From Phytophthora colocasiae (lineage: Eukaryota; Oomycota; Peronosporomycetes; Peronosporales; Peronosporaceae): DNA of 64,000 nucleotides. The stretch is taken from assembly GCA_018806915.1 (NCBI GenBank), contig JAGKQI010000105.1, positions 1,612,001 through 1,676,000 of the forward strand, read 5' to 3'. Under the pieces are notes generated by a model. That model did no database searches. It worked only from the letters and a program-made list of their open reading frames with translations, and was not told where the DNA came from. This document shows positions 1 to 9,600 of this stretch, piece by piece. The translations under genes were made by a program, and so were the position numbers. Position 1 is the stretch's first letter, and each line of letters begins with the position of its first letter.

Positions 1-138
1 CGACTCCTCACGTTGGCTTGCCTGTGGCTGTAGTTCCTGCACGATACAGACAACATCACCTGTCGCTTTTGGCTTCGAGGCACGTGCTTGCAAGCGGAGC
101 ATTGCGTCTTCGCACACGACTTCTGCGAATACTATGCG

Positions 139-1099
139 ATGGACGACAACACTCTCGGCCGGCGCGACTACGACAGCGAAGATGAAATGGACCAGAACAG
201 CGCGCCATTGGATATTCAAGCCGAGGACATGTTCCCATCGCTTCAAAGCGCTACATCAGCGCCACACTCACCACCGCCCCCGCAAGGGAGAGATGGCCCT
301 GTGTTGACTGAAGTTCCCACTAACACGTACTCATTGATGGATGATTCAGTAGCGGATCTGTCCATGAACTTTGCTCGCGCTGTAGCACTGCAGCCCACGA
401 CGGCCACTGCTACAATGGGTAACGGTGTCTATGGGATCGATTCATCTCGACGAAAACCACCTGTTCCTGCGCACCGCCCGCTGTATCACAAGGCAGGGAG
501 CAACGAAGGATTTAGCACCAAGTGGGTGTCAACAGGCCAGAGTGTATCGACACAGTATCTGGACTTGCGTGAGCAGGCATACGAGATGGCTTGCGCTCGG
601 AATAAGTGTTTTATGGGTGCTACGCAGGCTTATCGCAAGTACGAATCGCTATCTGCACCAAGCAAACTGGGAAGTGCTGATCTCACGTGTGTTATTTTGT
701 GTTTGTAGTGGGAACAAGGCACTGGCAAAAGGACTGTCGAAACAAGGGCACGAGTACAACTCGAAGATGAAGAATTTCCATTTCCTGGCAGCGTCAGAGA
801 TATTCGAGTCCCGTAATCCGCCCAGCCAATTGTACATGGATCGAATGATGGATCTACACGGTCTCCACGTTGCGGAGGCTGTCGAGTTCCTCACTCAGAT
901 GCTACCCAAGCTCGCAGACGAGGGCGTGGACAGCATTTACTTGGTCACAGGCTCAGGACACCATTCAAAAGGCCCCGATGGCAACGCACGCTTGCTACCG
1001 GCAGTCGAACGGTTCCTGGGCAATGATGGTTACCAATACACACCTGTGGCGGACGGAGCTGGCTTTGTGGGGATGCTACTTGTGGACTTGCGGTGGTAA
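139..1099 (+). CDS. DUF1771-Smr domain protein, CID7-like
   Basis: The inferred CDS is join(139..638,709..1099), 296 aa. The intron (GTACGA...TTTGTAG, 70 bp) is placed because it joins 'ATQAYR' directly to 'GNKALAKGLSKQG', restoring a continuous DUF1771 helix pair; reading through it gives a stop at 706-708. The ATG at 139 is the first in-frame ATG; the frame is open upstream only from non-ATG codons. The N-terminal ~125 residues are acidic and low-complexity, with a short 'AEDMFPSL' motif. DUF1771 spans about residues 137-205. The Smr domain (about 215-296) shows the 'DLHGLH' and 'TGSGHHSKG' motifs. The order disordered N-terminus, DUF1771, Smr matches plant CTC-interacting-domain protein 7 and related RNA/DNA-associated Smr nucleases. 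Nuclease activity is inferred from the family only. The gene converges on the proteasome gene, with about 170 bp between stop codons. Confidence 0.85.
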
Positions 1100-1270
1100 A
1101 ACTGTAAATCAAGCAAGCTGAAAATTGAGTCAAGTGTTTTGTGTTGCACCTACAGTAGGAAAACTTCTTGTGCGCATTGCTGTGTATTTACCACATCAAC
1201 TAAAGGCTGCATCCTCCTGCTCTTCAGATCTCAAGGAACAGCTTCATTAAAGTGGTTGCGTTTTTCTCTC

Positions 1271-2143
1271 TTAGTAGCCGCGCTCGTAGTCGTGCATCTC
1301 CTTGACGTCCTGGTGCACCACGTGCTTGAATCCTTCAGGCTTGAAGATGAACACATTGCAGAAACCACCACTGTAGGCGTCACGGTGCGTGGCGTGGTAA
1401 ATGGCGCGTTTGCCGAGTTCCACAGCCTCATCGTCCGTCAAGTCCCAACGCCAGTTGGTGTCCAAGACACCATAGGCGTAAGTCGATCCCGAGCCGACAC
1501 TGAACTTGGGAATGTCCTTGCTGGCCGGGATACGAGATCCCTCATCATCCACGTAGTACAGCACAGGCTCTCCATTGTCGTAGCCCATCATCATCATACC
1601 CAGTGACATACCGTAGCGCTTGTAGTAGTTGCACGTGTTGGCAATGAGCTTCGAAGCTGCACGCACCGAGATGCGGTGGCGGTTACGGAGCTCGTACATG
1701 CGGCACTGCACGGCCAAGTTACGCTGCCAGAACTGACAGTCAGCAGCACCACCGGCCAGCGTCGCTAGGATGTAATCATTGATGGGGTTAACCTTCTTGA
1801 CCTGTTGGGACGCAATGAACGGACCCATAGTAGACCGCGAGTCCACGGCCACGACGATGCCGCCGTTGTAGATGAAGGCCAGAGTGGTAGTTCCCTTCGC
1901 GAACTTCAGAGACTGCTCGTTGTCCTCCGTGTACTTGACCTTGAAGTGTTCGCGAGAGTAGGCGGCCGGGTCGGCCACAGGAGGGAGAAGGAAACCCGCG
2001 GCAAGGGCGTCCGGAGCGTTGGGAGACACGCGCAGGTCGTCCACAGCTGCCATGTGCATGTTGGGCATCGCTCCGCCGTAGTTGATGGAAGCACCGCGGC
2101 TGCCGGCGCGCAGGAAGTTGAGGTTCACGACGGGTGCACTCAT
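1271..2143 (-). CDS. PSMB5: 20S proteasome subunit beta type-5 (chymotrypsin-like)
   Basis: Single exon, 290 aa, ATG complementary to 2141-2143. The precursor has an 84-residue propeptide followed by 'KG|TTTLAF', which places the catalytic Thr1 at residue 85 after autocleavage. Asp17 ('AVDSR') and Lys33 ('QVKK') of the mature numbering are both in place. The conserved 'GGAADCQFWQRNL' and 'FSVGSGSTYAYGV' blocks identify beta-5 rather than beta-1 or beta-2. Family knowledge: this N-terminal nucleophile hydrolase gives the chymotrypsin-like activity of the 20S core in cytosol and nucleus. Oddities: mature residue 20 is Ser where many orthologues have Ala; residue 45 is Leu where human has Met (both near the S1 pocket and inhibitor-resistance sites). 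There is also a short insertion ('PASKDIPK') before the FSVGSGS block. Confidence 0.97.
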   Translation of the reverse strand: MSAPVVNLNFLRAGSRGASINYGGAMPNMHMAAVDDLRVSPNAPDALAAGFLLPPVADPAAYSREHFKVKYTEDNEQSLKFAKGTTTLAFIYNGGIVVAVDSRSTMGPFIASQQVKKVNPINDYILATLAGGAADCQFWQRNLAVQCRMYELRNRHRISVRAASKLIANTCNYYKRYGMSLGMMMMGYDNGEPVLYYVDDEGSRIPASKDIPKFSVGSGSTYAYGVLDTNWRWDLTDDEAVELGKRAIYHATHRDAYSGGFCNVFIFKPEGFKHVVHQDVKEMHDYERGY

Positions 2144-2647
2144 AGTTGTTATGTATCGAGAAGATATCCTATAGGATTTCTAGGGGGAGATCTAATGAGA
2201 AAAGGTTTTTGGAACTTTATATTTAATTTTAAAACCTATGAAAAGAAGTAGTTGGTGATTTTTGTAATTTTATGAACTTTACAGTTTGTATTAATTTGAT
2301 AGAAAGAAGTCAAAGCGTTTTATAACCTTTTAGATATAGTATATATTTAATCGGTTGTTGACCAAACGAGATGAAGAGCAACATTCGTGCAACACGTTTT
2401 GCAATGTTGCCACACACTCAGGCAGTGCTGGTCGTGTGCCGTGATTCTCGCGTGGGTGACTGTGAGACAACTAACCTCCCTCGTGTGGCTGGTGGTTGCT
2501 TCTCTTCCCTCGTCAAGTTGTATTGCCTCTGAAAATGTGTACGATGCGTAGGTTAATGGCATGGGCTTTCAAACTCCACTCAATTATAAGTTAATGGTGA
2601 CTGCCGAAGTCGTTGGCAAAGGAACTAATAGCTGTAGGACTTCGCAT
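2144..2647. other. Intergenic region between PSMB5 and C2H2 gene 1
   Basis: About 500 bp between the PSMB5 start codon and the stop codon of the zinc-finger gene. The first 200 bp upstream of PSMB5 are clearly AT-rich (2200-2350 contains TATATTTAATTTTAAAACC and TATAGTATATATTTAATCGG) and should hold its promoter. No convincing coding sequence was seen; the one minus-strand ORF (about 2347-2562) shows no recognisable domain. Confidence 0.5.
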
Positions 2648-3478
2648 CTACAGGTGGTCAATGTGGAATCGGATCATGTCGTCCAGTACACTCGGGTTGG
2701 CTGCTTGAAGCTGATCCTGAAAGCTTCCACTTGATACGACGTTCGGCACCTCGTCCTCCATCTTGACAGTCTCATCCAAAATGGATACTAATACATCCAG
2801 CTCCTCTGGAGCCATAGTGATCTCGAATGGAGTTAGAGAAGACATCGGCGAGGCACAAGGAGACGTGCATGGCGAGCTCGGGGCTGGACTGCTAGCACCC
2901 ATGTCAAGCGTTGATACACTGGATGCAGGGGACGTCGGTACACGTAGCTGAGTCATCATGGGGTTGTTGATAACACTAGGCTGCAGTAGGTCATCGGATC
3001 CGGTGGGGCTGTCATACGACTCCAGACCTGGCAAGTGGTTCACGTTGGCGGTCACGAGCTTCGTCTTCCGTGTGTCGAGCTCTGGGTGGTGACCCTTAAT
3101 GTGTCGATTGAGGTTGCCGGCCGTACTGAAAGTCTTGCCACAACCAGGTGACGAGCACACGTGCACGGGGTTGCCCAAGTGGAACTTCATGTGCTTGGAG
3201 AGCTTGTTCTCGCTGCGGAACGTGCAGATGCAACCCGCTACGGGGCACTCGAGTGGTGTTATGGGGCCATGCAGACGCTTGTGACGTGACAAGTTGCCGG
3301 GCGTGCTGAAGCGGCGACCACACGTGCGCACGGGGCAAATATGGCGCTTTTCACCCGCGTGCTTCTTCAAGTGCTCGGCAAGCGAGAAGCTGTCGCCGAA
3401 CGAGCGCTCGCAGTACGGTACCGAGCACCGGAACACCACTTGCTGGGTCATCGCCGGGTCCATGCTGTCTACGATCAT
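2648..3478 (-). CDS. C2H2 zinc-finger protein (gene 1), TFIIIA-like fingers
   Basis: Single exon, 276 aa, ATG complementary to 3476-3478. Four tandem C2H2 fingers occupy about residues 18-135. The linkers are TFIIIA-like ('HAGEKRHICP'), and fingers have the C-x4-C-x12-H-x3-4-H spacing ('CPVRTCGRRFSTPGNLSRH', 'CSSPGCGKTFSTAGNLNRH'). The C-terminal half is Ser/Pro-rich (S-P-C-T-S-P repeats at about 195-215) and ends in an acidic segment ('EELDVLVSILDETVKMEDE'), which could be an activation region. Role inferred: sequence-specific nuclear regulator; target unknown. It is clearly related to the C2H2 gene at 7025-7792 (same strand, same four-finger order, same C-terminal acidic tail). The two are separated by a gene-poor region holding a pogo-type transposase. 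Confidence 0.85.
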   Translation of the reverse strand: MIVDSMDPAMTQQVVFRCSVPYCERSFGDSFSLAEHLKKHAGEKRHICPVRTCGRRFSTPGNLSRHKRLHGPITPLECPVAGCICTFRSENKLSKHMKFHLGNPVHVCSSPGCGKTFSTAGNLNRHIKGHHPELDTRKTKLVTANVNHLPGLESYDSPTGSDDLLQPSVINNPMMTQLRVPTSPASSVSTLDMGASSPAPSSPCTSPCASPMSSLTPFEITMAPEELDVLVSILDETVKMEDEVPNVVSSGSFQDQLQAANPSVLDDMIRFHIDHL

Positions 3479-4191
3479 TGCTGTTGGAGGTTGCGCTCAC
3501 TGGTCGAATTCCGAAATGAGGGACTCGAGCTGCGCGCGCCTGTGCCGTTGACGGCACGCTGAGATGGGGCGCGCGCCGGCATTGGTATCAGAAAACGGCC
3601 AGTGTGGTCCGTCCCCCGTCCTTCCCAGCTGGCAGTTTGTACAGGACACAGCGGTCGTCGCCGTTGGCAATGAGATGAACGGCGCGCGGTCCCGGTGACA
3701 GCACGTCGCGCGCTGATGCAGCCACGTTTAAGCACTTGAGTCTAGCTGCTGCCGAATGTAACACGTGCGCTGTAAGATGCTGTACAAGTAGGTATGAGGT
3801 ACAGTACATGTACCAACTCACCGTCCCGGCCGAGAATAGCCGGCGAAACGCGCTGAGCTGGGCGCTCTTCTCATTGACATGGCATCGGCATGTGCAGAGC
3901 CGCTGGCCGAGTGTCAACAGGTGCGACATCCTCTGCAGAGTTCTTGCCTGGAATCTAGATGCTCGGAATAGGAGCAACACCCCAGAGCTTTTGTTCGTAC
4001 AGCAGGACGCTGTCAAGAACTCGCTTCAGGCTCTGCTTCCACGGCGAGGATATATATCAGCAACCAACATGGATAGCAGCTCAGAAGCTAGTAAATTTTG
4101 GTTGCCCTGCTGTGTCACCAAGCAGCAGCATTGCTGCCAGCACTGCCAACACCTCCACGTGGTAACGTTCATCTCGCCTGGTCTCAGAAAT

Positions 4192-4650
4192 TGAGCCGGG
4201 CTGTAGTTCGTCACTGTACAGATCACGACTTGACCCAGGGCGTATTTCGTGTTCATCATGACTACCAACTTGGTAGTACTGCAGTCACCCCGCCTCAGGA
4301 CGACGACGCAGCGCTCGGTGACCGCACATCGCAAGCAAGTTGGCGTTCATGTGGCTTCAGCCACTGCAGCAGTCGTAACGCTTCATTACAGTGAGCCGGG
4401 CCCTCGGTTGTCGCAGGCTCTAAATTGTACTGTTATCAGGAGCAACACGTCTTCACCAAAGCGTTTTCCTTTACCCACAGGCTTTTCTTCCACCCAGCCG
4501 CAAGCCACACCAAAACGTTCCGAGATGCAACGATCTCTGCAGTTCCGACCCCCAGCATACTCTCTCGGCGACTCTCACATCGTGCGAATCACAAGTGGGC
4601 AATTCAGTTGCTGTCAGCTCTAGCATCGCCGTTGAAGTAGTGAGCCGGGC
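4192..4650. repeat. Three copies of the 10-mer TGAGCCGGGC
   Basis: The word TGAGCCGGGC occurs at 4192-4201, 4392-4401 and 4641-4650, on the same strand, with spacings of exactly 200 and 249 bp. It was not noticed elsewhere in the window. The copies lie in otherwise unannotated DNA upstream of C2H2 gene 1 (minus strand). They could be a regulator binding site, the trace of a decayed tandem repeat, or coincidence. Confidence 0.5.
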
Positions 4651-4817
4651 GCCGTCGAGTGATGCAAGGCCTGTATCATACATATAAGTCTCGGGCCCCG
4701 CCCTCCGGGACTTTCGGGTCATTCTACAACACGCACGACTTCTATCCTGGATAACTGAAGGCACTAGGGTCTTGGCGTACACGTACAAGCACTGTTGTCG
4801 GCCCATAGAAAAGAGAG

Positions 4818-5294
4818 TTAGTTGATCTCCTGTTTCGTTCGACTGCGATGCGATGACCCACTACTAGTACATCGCATTGTCGAGGCCAGCTTGGCTACTG
4901 TAGCTGCTCTGATCGTTTTCGCCAACACGTTTTCGGAGTCCGGTCGCGAAACAATGAGGCCTGATACGGTTTGCCACAGAATGCCATTTAAAAGAAGTAG
5001 TTCCTCCTTCTGGTTAAGCGGTAGCGTCGACGTAAGTCGAACAGCAAAATGCACTTCGTCACGAAGTCTTCGTGTCACCGTTTGCATAATTATGATGAAA
5101 GCATAGCATCTGACGGGAGCATCGGCGACAAAATGTCTCGAGACCCTCGATCTTGCCACGCAGTCTGCCATATCCCCATAGTCGCTACTGTAGACTGAAG
5201 TAATTCGCTTCTTTGAATCCCTCTCCACTAACAATAATGCTCCTCCACAGTCTTGAAACGATGATCTCTCAATTTCCTTTTCACGCTGAGCCAA
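4818..5294 (-). CDS. Uncharacterised minus-strand ORF, doubtful
   Basis: An open frame of about 158 codons. It begins with a TTG rather than an ATG, so if it is real it would need an upstream exon; a possible acceptor (CTCAG|CG) lies at its 5' edge. The translation contains a plausible folded-looking core ('GGALLLVERDSKKRITSVYS') and a Ser/Arg-rich tail, but I recognise no family. It may equally be non-coding. Confidence 0.15.
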   Translation of the reverse strand: MAQREKEIERSSFQDCGGALLLVERDSKKRITSVYSSDYGDMADCVARSRVSRHFVADAPVRCYAFIIIMQTVTRRLRDEVHFAVRLTSTLPLNQKEELLLLNGILWQTVSGLIVSRPDSENVLAKTIRAATVAKLASTMRCTSSGSSHRSRTKQEIN

Positions 5295-5539
5295 AGTAAC
5301 ACATGTAATTCCAAATATCCCCAGGTGCGTTTGCTAGTGGCAGCCTCCAAACAAGCGTCTCAAACACCAGGACCAGCTACAGCACTACCGGTAGTAGTGA
5401 TTTCATCCACGAACAGCATTTCACACTACACCGAATAACCTACGGTGGTACTGCCTCTTTATATCGTTATCAACCAATCAAATCGCCCGTCGCAGCGTTC
5501 AATCGCAAAAATAAAAATTCCACCAGCCACTCGATAAAA

Positions 5540-6898
5540 ATGGAGGCAGCGAACGAGAAGTCCTCGCGGCCCCCACCACCCGCGAGAGTAGTGCAGGAGG
5601 CAGATGAGATTGCCACCACAGGCCCTCTTGACAAGGCGTACGCACCAGCCAAAAAACGCCGCGTGCACTACACAATAAAAGAAAAACGACGTTTCCTCTT
5701 AGCGATAGAGGGGCTAAGCCAACGCAAAGCTGCACAAGCGCTACAGATTCCGCGGCGGACCATCAATACGTGGCGCAAGAACAAGGATGATATCTTTTCA
5801 TTTAAAGGCAGCGAGAAGACAAAGTCACAAGCGCCAGGTCGCCCTGAAATGCTCCCTTTTCGGGGTGAACTTATCGTGTTTATGAAAGATGCACGCCGTG
5901 AGTCTCAGCCGCTTACGGCCTCGTTGATGGCTGATTATATTCGCGACGAGCACCCGAGGTGGCTGAACAGCTACGCAGAGGGAAAGAAGGATGAGTTTAC
6001 TGCTTATCAGTCTTTCATACGGTTGCTCCAACGTTTTGCGTACCGGCACGGCTTCGTGCAGCGCACTCCGCACGGTTTGAAGGTACACTAATATGCTGTA
6101 ATTAGTATGATATTGTAAGCTAACAGAGTATTACGTTAATGTAGGAAAAGCTAGAGGACCTAGCAGAGATCCAGGACAATTTTGCTAAGTCTTTCCAGGC
6201 AAACTATGGCAGCTATTCTGCCAGTCAAGTTTTTAACTGTGATGAAACAGGTATTTACTTTGATGCACCACCCTTGGAGGAAAAGGGCGAGTCGTTTCAA
6301 CAAAATCACTCGGCTCGATTGACTGCGGTGTGCACTATTCGTGCTGATGGTGTCAAGCTCCCACTGCTTTTTATTTTGCGTGAGGAACCGAACGGAACCA
6401 TCGAGAAGGAAGAATTGCCAACATACCCCAAAGGTGAGTCTTTGTATTATTTTTTTTTATTTCATTAACTCATACTGTTTATTCTTTCTAGGTCACGTGT
6501 ATACTGTACAGACAAAAGCATGTATGGATTCTCGCGTGTGGAAGCTTTACCTACGGTCGCTTCTGCAGCAGCACATTACGCGCTCGGCTCTACTACTCGT
6601 TGATAACTTAGAGTGTCATGTCTCGGGCGAATCGGAAGCTATAATTTCGGAGGAACTTGGCGCTGTTCTACAGCCATTGCCTAAAAACGCTACCTCCGTT
6701 TGCCAGCCCTTAGACGTTGGCATTATGGGGCCTCTCAAGGAGAAGCTGAAGGCGTTATGTTTGTTTGAAAACGCTGCTGCTACGACGGCGAAAGAAAAGC
6801 GCTTGGCTACGATAAAGCGTGCCATTTCAGCCTGGGAATCCATTCAAGCGGATACCGTCACTAGTGCATTTAACAAGGCACTAAAAACCAATTTTTAG
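5540..6898 (+). mobile_element. Pogo/Tigger-type DDE transposase gene, apparently intact
   Basis: The inferred CDS is join(5540..6082,6145..6433,6492..6898), 412 aa, with two short introns (GTACAC...TGTAG and GTGAGT...TCTAG) that keep frame. The N-terminus carries a helix-turn-helix of the CENP-B/Psq type: basic 'AKKRRVHYTIKEKRRFLLAI', then 'SQRKAAQALQIPRRTINTWR'. The DDE1 superfamily core shows all three acidic residues of the pogo DDD arrangement: 'NCDETGIYFD', 'LLLVDNLECH' and 'PLDVGIMGPLK'. No stop or frameshift was seen. Family knowledge: pogo elements move by cut-and-paste into TA sites. Terminal inverted repeats and a TA duplication were not found by eye, so the element's ends are undefined and domestication cannot be excluded. 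It sits between two related C2H2 genes. Confidence 0.85.
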
Positions 6899-7024
6899 TC
6901 TACACGATGGTTAGTGTTCTGGTTCTGACGTGCCAGAGCTATTGGATACAGAAATCAAGTCAAATTTTGTCTCATTTTTAGATTATGGACGAATAGGTAG
7001 ATCACTTCGCCACCTTGGTGAGCT

Positions 7025-7792
7025 CTACACCTCGACTGTTGCTGGGGTTTTCTTCGGTGTTGTAGGGACATCATCGGCATCCTTAGACCCTTCCTTGCAT
7101 GGCATGGACTTGCCGTCATCGAGCAGACATGAGAGCACTTCTAGTAGCTCTTCATCAGAGACGTAGTGATCGCTGCTAGCGTCCATCTCCAAGTCCTCTC
7201 CGATAGGGGGTATCTCAACGTTATTAAGGCTGTTTCCTCCCCACTCGAACAAATTGGCTGGGTCAGCGTCCACACTTGTAGGTGACTGCTCCTCCTTCCT
7301 GATCTCGCTGGCCAAGGGATGGCCAAAGCGAATATGCTGGTTCCGCATATGGCGATTCAAATTGCCCGTGGAGCTAAATGTTTTCTTACAGTTGGCGAAC
7401 TTGCAGCGACGTGTTGGTTTTCCCAAATGCACGCGCATGTGACGCTGTAGCTTGTGGCTCGTAGTGAACGTCTTGGTGCAGTTTGCAGCAGGGCAACAAA
7501 GTGGCTGTAGCTCGTCGCCGTGAAGGCGGCGGTGTCGTGCCAAGTTGCTTGTCGTAGTAAAGCGTTTGCCGCAATTGCGCGCAGGACACACGTAGGGTTT
7601 CTCACCCGTGTGGGTGGCGAGATGTTCCTGCAATGCGTAGCGGCGCGAGAACTGACGCGGACATTCGCCGCACTGGAAGCTCAAAAAGGGCGAGAACGGC
7701 TTACTTGACGACGAGAGCGCGAGAGGTTTAAGTACACCCGTCGCGAAGCGTGGGGTCATGGTGGACACGAATTGGTACACGGACGTCGACAT
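7025..7792 (-). CDS. C2H2 zinc-finger protein (gene 2), paralogue of gene 1
   Basis: Single exon, 255 aa, ATG complementary to 7790-7792. There are four C2H2 fingers at about residues 40-155. The first has a C-x2-C spacing ('CGECPRQFSRRYALQEH') and the other three C-x4-C ('CPARNCGKRFTTTSNLARH', 'CKFANCKKTFSSTGNLNRH'). The linker 'HTGEKPYVCP' is canonical. The C-terminal tail is acidic ('EDLEMDASSDHYVSDEELLE') and ends in a basic/Pro segment. Finger order, the GNLNRH end of finger 4 and the acidic tail parallel the gene at 2648-3478, so a local duplication followed by divergence is likely. Inferred role: DNA-binding regulator. Confidence 0.85.
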   Translation of the reverse strand: MSTSVYQFVSTMTPRFATGVLKPLALSSSSKPFSPFLSFQCGECPRQFSRRYALQEHLATHTGEKPYVCPARNCGKRFTTTSNLARHRRLHGDELQPLCCPAANCTKTFTTSHKLQRHMRVHLGKPTRRCKFANCKKTFSSTGNLNRHMRNQHIRFGHPLASEIRKEEQSPTSVDADPANLFEWGGNSLNNVEIPPIGEDLEMDASSDHYVSDEELLEVLSCLLDDGKSMPCKEGSKDADDVPTTPKKTPATVEV

Positions 7793-8895
7793 GTCGGTTC
7801 GGTCTTGTCAGTCTGTGTAGGCACTTGTGGGATCAACGTTAAGTTGGAGAATGAGGAGCCTGCCCGTCAATGACATCGCGCGGTCAGGACGATGGCACCT
7901 GCGTTCGCTGCACCCTCTGTCCCCACGTCTTGAAGCACAATTTTTCGAGCGTCATCCACGTTGATGCTCGTTTCGGTGTTGCCGTTCCACTGGGATACCA
8001 TGTCCATACATGGTACCTACGGGTGTATGACTCGATGAGACCTGCTGGCACGGGTGGACCTTGAGACGGCGATCTGATGGCGCCTAGACGTGCGCTGTAG
8101 CCTTTCGAGTGAGTCATGCCACCGCTGTCATGGCGGTCAAGGGCAGTCAGTTCCGTGGTGGTGCCGCCGCCTAATGTTTTTGCTCTACCGGTAGTAAAAT
8201 CCAGCTCATGACGTCTACCAAAGCGTTTCCAAACTTTGATGCGTGCTTTTCTTCTGCATCCACCATTCGTGCAGAGATGAGGGTAGCTGATGCGTTGGCA
8301 AAGCGCCGCTGGCCATTGCAAAGCGAGCACCTTCCCGCCACTACATGTACCAGTGTGGAGCGCTGAGCGTAGCCATTTATCCGAGCTTGGCGTGGCTTGA
8401 TTTTCTCGAGCATGCGATCGATTTGCTCCGATGTGAAGCCTGGCGCGGCGATCACAGTCACAGCTCGGTGTGTTGGACATCATCAACGTCAGTGAACCGG
8501 AACCTGCTGACGACCGCACTTGCTGACCGAAGCTGAAGCACGCATTGCTGTACGTGTGATGCTGCTGGTCACGACACTGCTCTAGGACACCAAGCACACC
8601 ATTTAACATGATGCCTTGCGCCACCATGGACGCGTTCTCTTGATGGCTCAAACCAGATTCACGTGCGGATGGATATCCAAACACAACTGCACAGCACAAG
8701 GCACATGACAAGACCGTACCATTTTGTCTTACGTTTCATTCATGTTTATGCTTGTTTTCCTCTCTCAACTGCTGTCCATATCCGACACTGCAGCCGATCA
8801 CCAACGACTGGAGTCAAGCCTCACATCCAGCCTACTCCGTCCACGTTCGAGTGTGTTCGTCCAATCCGTCAGCCACAGAGATGCTGGAGCGCAAA
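7793..8895. other. Gene-poor region with degenerate coding-like sequence
   Basis: 1.1 kb between C2H2 gene 2 and SDHC with no gene that can be supported. A long minus-strand frame (about 7884-8711, opening with TTG) overlaps a second coding-like frame (8171-8461). The region is therefore best read as a possibly broken gene (see the pseudogene entry) plus promoter DNA. Confidence 0.4.
8171..8700 (-). pseudogene. Possible frameshifted remnant, family unknown
   Basis: On the minus strand the frame upstream of about 8465 reads protein-like ('NGVLGVLEQCRDQQHHTYSN'). At 8461-8171 a different frame reads protein-like ('APGFTSEQIDRMLEKIKP', 'VDAEEKHASKFGNAL'). The switch suggests a frameshifted gene or transposon remnant. 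No family was recognised and there is no clear ATG. This is a suggestion from composition only. Confidence 0.2.
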
Positions 8896-9399
8896 TTACT
8901 GGTCGGCCTCCGTCTTCTTCTCCTCCGGCTTAATGGTGTACGCAGCAGCACCTAAAGTGACGACACCAGCAGCAGCGAAGATGGCGTAACTGCTCGTAGG
9001 TCCGTCGGTGTTGTTAATAAGCTCGGGCTTGTACGTCCAAAGGCTGTGACGAGCTGCACAAAGTGTGTGGTAGCTGACGGGGAAGGCCACGAGTGCCTTG
9101 GACACCGGCGCGAAGAACGGGATAGCATCCTGCGCCATGTAGATGAGTGCAGGCACGTCAGCACCCACGAAACCCAGCGCACTGCCGCCCACGAAAGCCG
9201 CCGACATGCCCATAGCACTGAAGCGGTTGGCGACGGACGAAACAGCAGAAATCGGGAACTTGTAGATCTCCACGTGCGGCGAGATGGGGCGCCCCAGTGA
9301 CGCCTGTGTGGCCGAGTAGTTCTCGGTACTGATGGCACGCGCGAGCGTGGGGGTTACAGCGCTGGACGCCACTTTCTTGCTAAGGACCTGGAGGCTCAT
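8896..9399 (-). CDS. SDHC: Succinate dehydrogenase cytochrome b subunit (SdhC), mitochondrial
   Basis: Single exon, 167 aa, ATG complementary to 9397-9399; a GTG two codons upstream is not credible as a start. A mitochondrial-type N-terminus ('SLQVLSKKVASSAVTPTLAR') precedes the SdhC signature 'RPISPHVEIYKF'. After it come the quinone-site Ser/Arg region ('SSVANRFSAMG') and the heme-ligand block 'SYHTLCAARHSLW'. Three hydrophobic helices are visible (about 'FSAMGMSAAFVGGSALGFVG', 'PFFAPVSKALVAFPVSYHT' and 'SYAIFAAAGVVTLGAAAY'), as expected for this inner-membrane anchor of complex II. The gene is divergent from an NDUFB4-like complex I gene across about 315 bp containing CCAAT boxes. Confidence 0.88.
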   Translation of the reverse strand: MSLQVLSKKVASSAVTPTLARAISTENYSATQASLGRPISPHVEIYKFPISAVSSVANRFSAMGMSAAFVGGSALGFVGADVPALIYMAQDAIPFFAPVSKALVAFPVSYHTLCAARHSLWTYKPELINNTDGPTSSYAIFAAAGVVTLGAAAYTIKPEEKKTEADQ

Positions 9400-9600
9400 G
9401 TTCACTCTGTGGATTGAAGCGTCTTGAGCGCGTGGATAGCACTAACCTGTGAAAAGGAATGCTGTTTAACAAGTGTATTAATTATGCTATTCATTTGACT
9501 GAGAGCCTGCTGTAATAGATAACTTGTTGTAATATCATCATGTTGTACAAACTCAAGTATAGGGTAATGGAGGTTCCGGTGGTTCGAAAGGTTGTATGTG

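Larger units (their letters stand above)
3479..5539. other. Gene-poor 2 kb upstream of C2H2 gene 1 and of the transposase
   Basis: No gene could be supported here. Several short ORFs exist on both strands, but none has a recognisable motif, most lack an ATG, and they overlap one another in different frames. The stretch contains three copies of a 10-bp word (listed separately) and short GTAC/ACTAGTAC palindromes (around 3811 and 4863). The last ~100 bp include a CCAAT box (about 5473-5477) upstream of the transposase ATG and may hold its promoter and the left terminus of the element. No terminal inverted repeat could be recognised by eye. Confidence 0.4.

Noticed and set aside
687..708. 22-bp GTGTGT...TTTGTAG intron in the Smr gene
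   Set aside because: In phase but far too short for splicing; the 70-bp intron 639-708 is also in phase and restores the DUF1771 motif.
3588..4016. Minus-strand ORF upstream of C2H2 gene 1
   Set aside because: Its last third looks faintly protein-like but there is no family match, no clear start and opposing ORFs of similar length overlap it.
7884..8711. 275-codon minus-strand frame as a gene
   Set aside because: It opens with TTG, has no recognisable domain and overlaps a more protein-like frame at 8171-8461; treated as possible remnant only.
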